A DNA stretch of 7,158 nucleotides from Candidatus Iainarchaeum sp. (lineage in GTDB: Archaea > Iainarchaeota > Iainarchaeia > Iainarchaeales > GCA-2688035): assembly GCA_017609945.1 (NCBI GenBank), contig JAFCCZ010000051.1, positions 1 to 7,158 on the forward strand. Reading direction: 5' to 3'. A program made the position numbers and the translations under genes. Below are positions 1 to 5,272 of the stretch, piece after piece (positions within the stretch are counted from its first letter, which is position 1; each line of letters starts with the position of its first letter). The notes beneath the pieces were generated by a model. It saw nothing but the letters and a program-made list of their open reading frames with translations. It made no database searches and was not told where the DNA came from.

Positions 1-95
1 CTCTCGCCGTCTGGCTTGAAAGGAACTTCTGTTTCCTTTCCGCACTCAGAGCAAGTTACCTTATGCATTTCTCTGCCAAATTTGTCTTCGCTCAT
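1..95 (-). CDS. CxxC zinc-ribbon protein, N-terminal part (cut by window edge)
   Basis: Reading leftward from an ATG at 95, 31 codons are present before the window ends. The peptide starts MSEDKFGREMHKVTC and has a first metal-binding pair C15-x2-C18, followed by the stretch EVPFKPDGE. This matches the start of the small 'CxxC-x17-CxxC' zinc-binding family, in which a second CxxC follows 17 residues later; that second pair would lie outside the window, so the assignment is partly inferred. Family members are short proteins of unclear function, presumably nucleic-acid or protein binding. The ATG is preceded by AAAGGTG (104-110 on the minus strand), a plausible Shine-Dalgarno site, unlike most genes here, which look leaderless. 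Confidence 0.7.
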   Translation of the reverse strand, partial: MSEDKFGREMHKVTCSECGKETEVPFKPDGE

Positions 96-103
96 TTTTG
101 TTT

Positions 104-110
104 TTACACC
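104..110 (-). promoter_or_regulatory. Shine-Dalgarno site of the zinc-ribbon gene
   Basis: The minus strand reads AAAGGTG, then about eight bases to the ATG at 95. It fits the archaeal anti-Shine-Dalgarno complement (GGTG core) and supports the start chosen for the partial zinc-ribbon gene. Confidence 0.5.
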
Positions 111-124
111 TTTTTTGATTTTTA

Positions 125-139
125 CTGCATTAAATGCAG
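125..139. repeat. Perfect 7-bp inverted repeat with 1-base centre
   Basis: CTGCATT, A, AATGCAG forms a perfect dyad just upstream of the zinc-ribbon gene. With a one-base centre it is more likely a dimeric-protein binding site than a hairpin. Its core (ATTTAAT on the minus strand) could also serve as the TATA-like element of that gene, which would put a bound regulator on top of the promoter. That reading is inference. Confidence 0.4.
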
Positions 140-210
140 CATAGATATTCCACCCAGCATAAGCTTAAAAAGCGAACTAAAAGCTGTTTTGGGCCAGGAT
201 TTAGAGAAAG

Positions 211-432
211 TTAGTGTTTTCTCCCGTCGTCGGAAACTGGTTTGTCCTCGCGGCGGCGCTCTGCAAAGAGTTTGCTTGCCGGCCCGCTTACAAATTTGCG
301 CCCTCTAAGTTTAATTTCTGTTTCCGGGGCAAGTTTTCTCCGCTCTAGAAAACTTGTGTGTCTCCCGGTTACCCTGAAAGTCTGTCCAAATTTCCTGAAA
401 AGCTGGTATACCTTTGCTTTAATGCGGGGCAT
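211..432 (-). CDS. Small basic hypothetical protein (73 aa)
   Basis: I do not recognise this family. The 73-residue product starts MPRIKAKVYQLFRKFGQTF and is strongly basic, with 21 Lys/Arg against 8 Asp/Glu. It contains basic clusters (ERRK, AERRRED) and no membrane segment or cysteine, so nucleic-acid or ribosome binding is conceivable but unproven. It lies 65 bases downstream of dus on the same strand. The best argument that it is real is a TATA-like AATTAAATT at 456-464, centred 28 bases before the ATG, the same spacing seen for the other genes. Its codon use (AGG, GGG, CTT, TTT) resembles the neighbours. If it is not a gene, then 96-497 is an unexplained intergenic stretch. Confidence 0.45.
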   Translation of the reverse strand: MPRIKAKVYQLFRKFGQTFRVTGRHTSFLERRKLAPETEIKLRGRKFVSGPASKLFAERRREDKPVSDDGRKH

Positions 433-455
433 ACAAGTAATTATCCAAGGTAAGC

Positions 456-464
456 AATTTAATT
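456..464 (-). promoter_or_regulatory. TATA-like box of the 73-aa ORF
   Basis: AATTAAATT on the minus strand is centred 28 bases before the ATG at 432, with no Shine-Dalgarno between. This predicts a leaderless transcript. Confidence 0.4.
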
Positions 465-497
465 GTTCGCACTTTGGAGTTGCAGCGGAACAGAAAT

Positions 498-1433
498 CTA
501 CCGCAGGCCGGCCAGCGCCTGCTCAAGCTCCTGCTCAGTTCCCGCCTTTTGGACGAGCTCCACAACCTGTCTCTCCCTTGCCTTTGCAAGAAACCTTATT
601 GCCTGGGTTTTCTTTCTCCCAAAGCGCCCTGAGCCAAACTCCTCAAACAATTCAATATACTTGAACATTGCCTCAATTGGCTTTACTCCCTTGCGCCCCT
701 GAAGCTCTGCAAAAAGCCCTGGATTTCCAATTGCCCCCCTGCCAACCATTACTGCCGCCGCGCCGGTCTTCTCCAGCGTTGTTTCAACGTCTCTCCTGGA
801 GCTAATGTTTCCGTTTGCAATCACCGGAATTGAAACCGCTTTTGCAATCCTCTTGATTGAAACAAAGTCAACCTTCCCGGAATACTTTTGCTTAACCGTT
901 CTGCCGTGAACGGTAATGCACTCAGCGCCCGCCCTCTCAAGCGCCCTGCACGCCCTAATTGAATTCAGCACGTTTGGGTTGAGCCTTATTTTTACCGAAA
1001 CCTGTTTGCCTGCTCCCTTCAATGCCTTGACCAGGCCGCAGGCCCTCTTCTCCCTTCGCAGCAGCGCGGCCCCTGCCCCCTGCCTCAGAACCTTTTCGTC
1101 GGGGCAACCCATGTTCAAATCAAAGAAGTCAAATTGCTCCGAGGCAATGAGTGTTTTCGCTGCCTTCTCCATTGAGTCAATTTTCGCCCCAAACAGCTGT
1201 AGCCCCAGGGGGGAATCCGTTGGGCAGGACTGCGCCAGCCTAAGGGATGACTTGTTGTTTCTTGCGATTGCCTCTGCGTTAATCATTTCGGTAAAGCAGA
1301 GGCCGGCCCCCTGCTGCCTGCACAATATCCTGAACGGCAAATCCGAAACCGCGGACATTGGGGCCAAAACAAGCGGCCTTTTCTTGAGCAATTTTTCAAG
1401 GGAGAAAGTTTTTGTCGCTGTCTTTTCCGGCAT
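498..1433 (-). CDS. dus: tRNA-dihydrouridine synthase (Dus family)
   Basis: A flavoenzyme that reduces specific uridines in tRNA to dihydrouridine using FMN and NAD(P)H, in the cytoplasm. The 311-residue product, of usual length, shows the family motifs in order: LAPMSAVSDLPFR (23-35, FMN site), FTEM (47-50), Q79, DLNMGCP (105-111) with the catalytic Cys at 110, GAGAALL (119-125), VKIRL (147-151) with a flavin-site Lys at 148, ITVHGRT (173-179), IPVIANGNI (202-210) and AVMVGRGAIGNP (227-238, phosphate binding). A helical C-terminal tRNA-binding region follows. An upstream in-frame TTG at 1451 exists, but the ATG at 1433 is preferred because a TATA box sits 27 bases before it, giving a leaderless mRNA. 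The target uridine cannot be read from the sequence. Very likely a functional Dus. Confidence 0.93.
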   Translation of the reverse strand: MPEKTATKTFSLEKLLKKRPLVLAPMSAVSDLPFRILCRQQGAGLCFTEMINAEAIARNNKSSLRLAQSCPTDSPLGLQLFGAKIDSMEKAAKTLIASEQFDFFDLNMGCPDEKVLRQGAGAALLRREKRACGLVKALKGAGKQVSVKIRLNPNVLNSIRACRALERAGAECITVHGRTVKQKYSGKVDFVSIKRIAKAVSIPVIANGNISSRRDVETTLEKTGAAAVMVGRGAIGNPGLFAELQGRKGVKPIEAMFKYIELFEEFGSGRFGRKKTQAIRFLAKARERQVVELVQKAGTEQELEQALAGLR

Positions 1434-1456
1434 AATAAATAATCGAGCCAAAAGGG

Positions 1457-1465
1457 TATTTAATT
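1457..1465 (-). promoter_or_regulatory. TATA box of dus
   Basis: AATTAAATA on the minus strand is centred 27 bases before the ATG at 1433. This predicts initiation at or within a base or two of the start codon and argues against the TTG at 1451. The box lies in the 95-base divergent spacer shared with the MATE gene. Confidence 0.6.
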
Positions 1466-1499
1466 GAGCGGGAAGTTGGCCAGCAATTGTTGAAGCTGG

Positions 1500-1506
1500 A
1501 TTAAAA
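1500..1506 (+). promoter_or_regulatory. TATA-like box of the MATE gene
   Basis: ATTAAAA is centred 26 bases before the ATG at 1529, with no Shine-Dalgarno between, so the transcript is probably leaderless. It is about 43 bases from the oppositely oriented dus box, so the two promoters are separate though close. Confidence 0.5.
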
Positions 1507-1528
1507 GGATTTCATTGTTTTTTGTTTT

Positions 1529-2866
1529 ATGCAGCAGGATTTTACCAAGGGGAGGGTGGGCAGGAAGCTTGTGTTCTTTGCCCTGCCAATTGTACTGGGC
1601 ATGATGCTTCACACCGCCTACAACATTATTGACACGATTTTTGTCGGAATGCTTGGGCCAATGGAACTGGCTGCCGCCTCGCTTGCCTTTCCGGTTGTCT
1701 TTGTCTTCATTGCGATTGCAAGCGGCCTTGGGGTTGGGGCAAACGCCTTGATTGCCCAGGCTCTTGGTGAAAAAAACGTTCACAGCGCAAACAATTTTGC
1801 AGAGCACGCGCTAATTTTGGGAATGGTTCTGGGGGTGGCAATTGCAGCCCTTGGAATTGTCTTCTCACCGCAGATTTTCACGTTCATGGGGGCAGACGAA
1901 ACTGTGCTGCCCCTTGCCATCGAGTATTCCACCCTGATATTCATTGGGATGATTTTCATGTTTGCCTGGTTTATCTCAGACTCAATCCTCAAGGCGCAGG
2001 GAAACAGCAAGACCCCGATGAAGTATTTGGGGATTTCGGTTGTGCTGAATATTATTCTTGACCCGATTCTGATTTTTGGGTTTGGGCCAATTCCTGCAAT
2101 GGGCTTGAGGGGGGCAGCCCTTGCAACGGTGTTTGCAAGAGCGCTTGCGGCTTTCCTTAATTTTTCATACATCTACACCTCAAAATCTGTTATTTCACTC
2201 TCCTTAAAGGAGTTTAAGCCAAGGCCTGAGTGCGTTAAACGCATGATTGTGGTTGGCTTGCCTGCTTCAGCCTCCCAAACCCTTACCGCCTTGGGATTTA
2301 TGCTGTTAATGTCCATTGTCGGGGCGTTTGGGAGCTTTGCGATTGCCGCTTACGGGGTTGGAATGCGCCTTAACGCTATTGCAATAATGCCAATTGTCGG
2401 CATAGAATCGGCGGTAACAAGCTTCGTTGGACAGAACATCGGCGCAGGAAAATTTGAAAGGGCAAAGCGCGTCGCCCTGGTCGCAACAAGACTAACGTTT
2501 GCAATCTCCCTTGTTGTTGCCCTCCCCCTAATGCTGTTCCCTGAAACATTCATGCGCATTTTTACCCAAGACGCAACTGTTGTAAGCATAGGCATTGGAT
2601 ATCTTTCAATAGTGCCTTTGGTATACCTGCTTTATGCATTCTACTTCATTTTTGTGGGAACATTCAATGGAGCAGGGAAAACGCAGCTCTCACTTGCAAC
2701 AAACATAGCCTACTGGGCCGTGACACTATTGCTTGCAGGCATTCTTTCACAGCAACTGGGTTTGGTGGGGGTATGGCTTGCCCTTGTAATTGGCGCTTCA
2801 TTTGAAATGATTATTGTTCTGACAATCTTTTGGTCTGGGTTCTGGCTTAAGGGCGCGGGGAAATGA
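1529..2866 (+). CDS. MATE family multidrug/toxin exporter
   Basis: A cytoplasmic-membrane antiporter that expels cationic or aromatic compounds in exchange for protons or sodium ions. The 445 residues are the normal length for two six-helix MatE repeats. The first repeat starts with a helix holding TAYNIIDTIFVG (29-40) with the conserved Asp at 35; another family Asp lies in NIILDPILIFGFG (174-186), followed by GLRGAALAT. The second repeat starts near GLPASASQTL (243-252) and holds the MRLNAIAIMPIVGIESAV block (279-296) and QNIGAGKFERAKR (302-314). Both acidic residues expected from the archaeal DinF-like branch are present, so it is probably active; the substrate is unknown. It diverges from dus, and its stop lies 28 bases before the next gene. 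An oligosaccharide flippase is a less likely alternative. Confidence 0.93.
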   Translation: MQQDFTKGRVGRKLVFFALPIVLGMMLHTAYNIIDTIFVGMLGPMELAAASLAFPVVFVFIAIASGLGVGANALIAQALGEKNVHSANNFAEHALILGMVLGVAIAALGIVFSPQIFTFMGADETVLPLAIEYSTLIFIGMIFMFAWFISDSILKAQGNSKTPMKYLGISVVLNIILDPILIFGFGPIPAMGLRGAALATVFARALAAFLNFSYIYTSKSVISLSLKEFKPRPECVKRMIVVGLPASASQTLTALGFMLLMSIVGAFGSFAIAAYGVGMRLNAIAIMPIVGIESAVTSFVGQNIGAGKFERAKRVALVATRLTFAISLVVALPLMLFPETFMRIFTQDATVVSIGIGYLSIVPLVYLLYAFYFIFVGTFNGAGKTQLSLATNIAYWAVTLLLAGILSQQLGLVGVWLALVIGASFEMIIVLTIFWSGFWLKGAGK

Positions 2867-2867
2867 T

Positions 2868-2876
2868 TTTATTTAA
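2868..2876 (+). promoter_or_regulatory. TATA box of the DUF6498-like gene
   Basis: TTTATTTAA begins two bases after the MATE stop codon and is centred 23 bases before the ATG at 2895. It suggests that the membrane-protein gene has its own leaderless transcript even though it follows MATE by only 28 bases. Confidence 0.5.
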
Positions 2877-2894
2877 CCGCGCACTATTTATTGC

Positions 2895-3578
2895 ATGCGA
2901 ATCGCACTGGGCAAAGCTTCTGTCAATGCACCTATTACTGTGACAACTCCGGCCAGCATTAAACAGAGGTTGGCCGACCCAACAGTTATTTCACTAATTT
3001 TGTCCAACCTTCTTGCAATAGGGTTTGCCCTTGCCTTCAATTTGAATATTATGGCAATTCTTTGGGTTTACTGGAGCCAGAGTGTTATAATTGGATTTTT
3101 CAACTTCTTCAGAATTCTTTCGCTTAAGAAGTTTTCAACCGAGGGAATTAAGGTAAACTACAAGCCAATTGAGGCAACCAATAAGACCAAAGTTATGATG
3201 GCGTTTTTCTTTGCCTTTCACTATGGCTTCTTTCATTTGGTGTACGCCTTCTTCCTTGGAGCCTTCACTTTTGCAAACATGACTGGATCGCCCTCTCTTT
3301 CAATCCCGGACTTTGGGTATATTGGGCTTATGGCAATTGTGTTCTTTGCAAACCATCTTTTCTCATTCCGGTACAACAGGAAGAGGGACGAGAAAAAGCA
3401 GAATATTGGTAGGGTAATGGGGTACCCTTACGCAAGAATAATTCCAATGCACTTTACAATTATTCTGGGAGGAATGTTTCTTGCATCCGGGACCGGCGGA
3501 ACGGTTGTGCTTGTGTTCTTCCTTGGCCTCAAAACCCTTGCAGACGTGGCAATGCATCTTTTAGAGCACGCTAAATAG
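2895..3578 (+). CDS. Multi-pass membrane protein, DUF6498-like
   Basis: A 227-residue integral membrane protein of unknown function. It resembles the DUF6498 family in LWVYWSQSVIIGFFN (56-70), the HYGFFH motif (109-114) and PMHF (185-187 region), with a conserved-looking end KTLADVAMHLLEH (213-225). Likely membrane segments are near 30-48, 51-73, 101-126, 141-157, 181-198 and 200-215. A positively charged loop (158-172, RYNRKRDEKK) probably faces the cytoplasm. The repeated His residues at the membrane edges could bind metal or protons; this is inference. The ATG at 2895 is chosen from the TATA spacing. The gene ends one base before the stop of the convergent zinc-finger gene. Confidence 0.8.
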   Translation: MRIALGKASVNAPITVTTPASIKQRLADPTVISLILSNLLAIGFALAFNLNIMAILWVYWSQSVIIGFFNFFRILSLKKFSTEGIKVNYKPIEATNKTKVMMAFFFAFHYGFFHLVYAFFLGAFTFANMTGSPSLSIPDFGYIGLMAIVFFANHLFSFRYNRKRDEKKQNIGRVMGYPYARIIPMHFTIILGGMFLASGTGGTVVLVFFLGLKTLADVAMHLLEHAK

Positions 3579-3579
3579 A

Positions 3580-3780
3580 TTACAGCTTCTTCAGGCCGTC
3601 GCACATCGGGAAGGCCTTGCAGCCCCAAAACTTTCCAAACTTGCTCTCCCTTAAGGTCATTCCAAGCCCGCAGTTTGGGCAGCTTGGAACCTTAATCTCA
3701 ACAGTGGAGTGCCGGGAGCAGACAGGCAGGTCCTGAGAATTGAGTTTTGTGGCAAATTTGCCGCATTTTGCGCACTTCAT
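3580..3780 (-). CDS. Small protein with topoisomerase-type C4 zinc finger
   Basis: A 66-residue cytoplasmic protein with two probable zinc sites. The first is C3-x2-C6-x14-C21-x2-H24. The second, C34-x2-C37-x16-C54-x5-C60 (PSCPNCGLGM... FGKFWGCKAFPMCDG), matches the C4 finger that occurs in tandem at the C-terminus of bacterial topoisomerase I and binds single-stranded DNA. Here it stands alone with no topoisomerase domain, so a stand-alone nucleic-acid-binding role is inferred. The start could be ATG 3780 or GTG 3789 (adding three residues): the TATA box is centred 33 and 24 bases away respectively, so the spacing does not exclude a leaderless GTG start. ATG is preferred because the first CxxC then starts at residue 3. 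It follows the nuclease gene on the same strand. Confidence 0.82.
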   Translation of the reverse strand: MKCAKCGKFATKLNSQDLPVCSRHSTVEIKVPSCPNCGLGMTLRESKFGKFWGCKAFPMCDGLKKL

Positions 3781-3808
3781 TCCAATCACAGGAGAAAAAG
3801 AGCGAAAG

Positions 3809-3817
3809 CTATTTAAT
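3809..3817 (-). promoter_or_regulatory. TATA box of the C4 zinc-finger gene, touching the nuclease stop
   Basis: ATTAAATAG on the minus strand overlaps the last base of the TGA stop (3817-3819) of the nuclease gene. It predicts initiation near 3787, leaving a leader of about seven bases before the ATG at 3780, or almost none before the GTG at 3789. Confidence 0.45.
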
Positions 3818-4272
3818 CACTGCCACAAACAGCCTCTTTCTTGGGTCCTTGCAGACTGCTCGGCTTTGGAAAACTCTTCTGCAAAGCGCAAATTTGGCTC
3901 AAAGGGGAACGCAACAGCAAACCCCTGCTCAACCAAAAACATGTTTGCGTGGTTTCCGTCAACAAAAACATAGGCAAGGGTTCTCCCATACTTATCCCAC
4001 CTCTCTGAATCAAAGAAAAGCTCTACTGCCCGCCCGGAAACTGCGGCTGCGAGAAAATCGCCTGCTTCCTCAAAGCAGGGCTCTCCCTTCTCAGGCGAAT
4101 CAACTCCAATAAGCCTAATCCTTTCCCCGTTGGCCAAAACCAATGTGTCCCCATCCACAACACGCTGCACGAAACTGATTTTCCGCTGCTCCCTTGAAAC
4201 AAAATCCGGCAAAAAAAGGGTTAGGGCAAGAACAAGCAGCAGAGCGACCGCAAACAAAACCCTTTTTCGCAT
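3817..4272 (-). CDS. Membrane-anchored staphylococcal-nuclease-like (SNase) enzyme
   Basis: A calcium-dependent phosphodiesterase cutting DNA and/or RNA, probably outside the cytoplasmic membrane. Residues 1-24 form a basic start (MRKR) plus a hydrophobic segment, either a signal peptide or an anchor. The SNase domain follows: VVDGDT (38-43), RLIGVDSPE (53-61) and DKYGRTLAYV (93-102). By comparison with Staphylococcus nuclease, the metal ligands correspond to D42 and D58 and the active-site residues to R53, E61 and R97; all are present. C66 and C148 are the only two cysteines and could form a disulphide, consistent with export. The ATG at 4272 is preferred over the TTG at 4290 because the TATA box is centred 24 bases upstream. 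The 151 residues are a usual length. It may serve nucleic-acid scavenging or defence, but that is inference. Confidence 0.9.
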   Translation of the reverse strand: MRKRVLFAVALLLVLALTLFLPDFVSREQRKISFVQRVVDGDTLVLANGERIRLIGVDSPEKGEPCFEEAGDFLAAAVSGRAVELFFDSERWDKYGRTLAYVFVDGNHANMFLVEQGFAVAFPFEPNLRFAEEFSKAEQSARTQERGCLWQ

Positions 4273-4291
4273 AGTGGCCTTGGAAGGCAAG

Positions 4292-4300
4292 TAAATTAAA
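4292..4300 (-). promoter_or_regulatory. TATA box of the SNase gene
   Basis: TTTAATTTA on the minus strand is centred 24 bases before the ATG at 4272, predicting a leaderless transcript and supporting that start. Confidence 0.5.
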
Positions 4301-4640
4301 GCTTGCTGCCCTTTTCGTCAATTTGGGAAAACCAAAACCCGTTATGTAGAAGATATTTTCCCGCTTTTCGCCGCTTTGGCCTCCAAACCCAAACCCCGCC
4401 ATAACCGCAAAATTTAGCCAATGCCAGCTAACCAATACAGCCTTTGGCCGGAAAGCCAGGCCTAACAGGCGCAGCCCACCAAAAAACGCCAAAAAAACCA
4501 GCCCAACCAGGACTTTTGCAGTATAACCCCCCTCTTTTGGGCAAAACGCACACTAAATTGCAGGCCGCGCCAAGGGAGCGCCACAAATGTGCAGAAAAAC
4601 AGGGTTTGTACGGGGCAAGCGCAAAAAATTCCTAAAAACA
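4301..4640. other. Strand-skewed region without a convincing gene
   Basis: No gene can be supported here. The plus strand is rich in C and A and poor in G and T: in 4381-4440 there are 23 C, 23 A, 6 G and 8 T. Open frames occur on both strands, but those on the G/T-rich minus strand are full of Trp, Phe, Gly, Val and Leu, as any frame of such DNA would be. They start with TTG and lack a promoter. The segment at 4380-4400 carries clustered G-runs on the minus strand (two to four G, separated by A or TTT) that might form a weak two-layer quadruplex. No tRNA or C/D-box guide RNA signature was seen. Confidence 0.5.
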
Positions 4641-4829
4641 AATTCCAAACTTTTCTGGGGTGCTTTCTTCTGGAATTCAAAACAAATTGGGGAAAAATTG
4701 TTTGGAAAAGATACCAATTTTTAGTTTAACACTAAAATAGTAGGGGTTTTACCCCCTTTTGAGGCCAAAAAGGCATTTTCAAGAAGGAAATACTTTTTTT
4801 CTTAAGGAAATTTTGTGTTTCCTAAAAAG
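4641..4829. repeat. A/T-rich stretch packed with inverted repeats
   Basis: No coding sequence. At least five short inverted repeats are present: TTCCAAAC 4643-4650 with GTTTGGAA 4700-4707; AAAAATTG 4693-4700 with CAATTTTT 4715-4722; TTTTAGT 4719-4725 with ACTAAAA 4731-4737; GGGGT 4743-4747 with ACCCC 4751-4755; and AGGAAA 4805-4810 with TTTCCT 4818-4823. The first two share base 4700 and the second and third share 4719-4722, so some stems exclude each other. A direct repeat AAGGAAAT lies at 4784-4791 and 4804-4811. The stretch follows the metallopeptidase gene and may hold its terminator or an unlisted RNA; nothing decides between these. Confidence 0.5.
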
Positions 4830-5204
4830 TTATGTATAAAGGTCTTTTATTTTTTGGTACTGGTTTTCAACTGTCCTGGTGTTTACGTGCTGCCTGTGGT
4901 GCCTGAAGCCGCCGCCAAAGCAGGCCGGTATGTGGAGCAGCTCGTGGATGATTGTTTTGATCTTCCCCTCCTGATTCTGCCCATCAAATTTCTCGGTTAG
5001 CAGCTCTATTGTATAAAACGGTTTTTGGGTCATGCCAAGTTGCATTACCTTCCCCAGCGCGTGAATTCTGGCGATTGTGCGCTTTGTCTTGCTCCCTTGG
5101 CTTTCAATTACCGCTATTTGGTCCAGGTCTATGTAGTCAAGGCCCAATTTTACGGCAAGTTCCCTGGCAACCACGGTCCAGTGCTCACTGTATTTGTACT
5201 TCAT
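4830..5204 (-). CDS. Putative HELLH zinc metallopeptidase
   Basis: A 124-residue soluble protein with the zinc-protease signature HELLH at 87-91 (His ligands 87 and 91, catalytic Glu 88). The following segment IPACFGGGFRHHRQHV (92-107) supplies candidate third ligands at His 102, 103 or 106. The pattern HELLHIP..FGGGFR.H and the preceding FYTIELLTEKFD (63-74) resemble the 'putative metallopeptidase' family found in archaea and phages, whose substrates are unknown. No signal peptide or membrane segment is seen, so it is probably cytoplasmic. The ATG at 5204 fits a TATA box centred about 30 bases upstream. It diverges from the OB-fold gene, and both seem to use the same box. Confidence 0.82.
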   Translation of the reverse strand: MKYKYSEHWTVVARELAVKLGLDYIDLDQIAVIESQGSKTKRTIARIHALGKVMQLGMTQKPFYTIELLTEKFDGQNQEGKIKTIIHELLHIPACFGGGFRHHRQHVNTRTVENQYQKIKDLYT

Positions 5205-5231
5205 TAGATATCTTGTCTTTTTGCAACCTAA

Positions 5232-5237
5232 TTTAAA
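5232..5237. promoter_or_regulatory. Symmetrical TATA box shared by two divergent genes
   Basis: The palindrome TTTAAA, within AATTTAAAG, is the only good TATA candidate in the 68-base spacer. On the minus strand it is centred about 30 bases before the metallopeptidase ATG (5204). On the plus strand it predicts initiation near 5261, just at the GAGGTG Shine-Dalgarno of the OB-fold gene. One box may therefore drive both directions. Confidence 0.5.
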
Positions 5238-5260
5238 GCTTTTGGCTAATTAATTGTGAC

Positions 5261-5266
5261 GAGGTG
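5261..5266 (+). promoter_or_regulatory. Shine-Dalgarno site deciding a TTG start
   Basis: GAGGTG lies six bases before a TTG at 5273. It includes the GTG at 5264 that could otherwise be taken as the start, so the site argues for the TTG start of the OB-fold gene. Confidence 0.6.
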
Positions 5267-5272
5267 TTCTTA

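Noticed and set aside
242..664. Plus-strand open frame of 140 codons across the 73-aa ORF and the end of dus.
   Set aside because: It lies antisense to dus, shows low-complexity Pro/Ala/Gln runs, and lacks a promoter with the spacing seen here.
916..1467. Long plus-strand open frame of 183 codons opposite dus.
   Set aside because: It is the antisense shadow of a clear Dus enzyme, with no family motif of its own.
4444..4635. Plus-strand open frame of 63 codons rich in Lys, Pro and Ala.
   Set aside because: It starts at TTG, has no promoter or ribosome site, and its composition follows from the A/C-rich strand.
4462..4680. Minus-strand open frame of 72 codons rich in Trp, Phe and Cys, which with the neighbouring frame (4115-4552) might be a frameshifted membrane-protein gene.
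   Set aside because: The strand is G/T-rich, so every frame yields Trp, Gly, Phe, Val and Leu and mimics a membrane protein. The starts are TTG, no promoter fits, and the second frame runs deep into the nuclease gene.
4743..4760. GGGGT-TTT-ACCCC hairpin followed by cTTTT, like an intrinsic terminator on the plus strand.
   Set aside because: No plus-strand gene lies upstream, and archaea rely mainly on oligo-T tracts. It was kept only as one of the inverted repeats.
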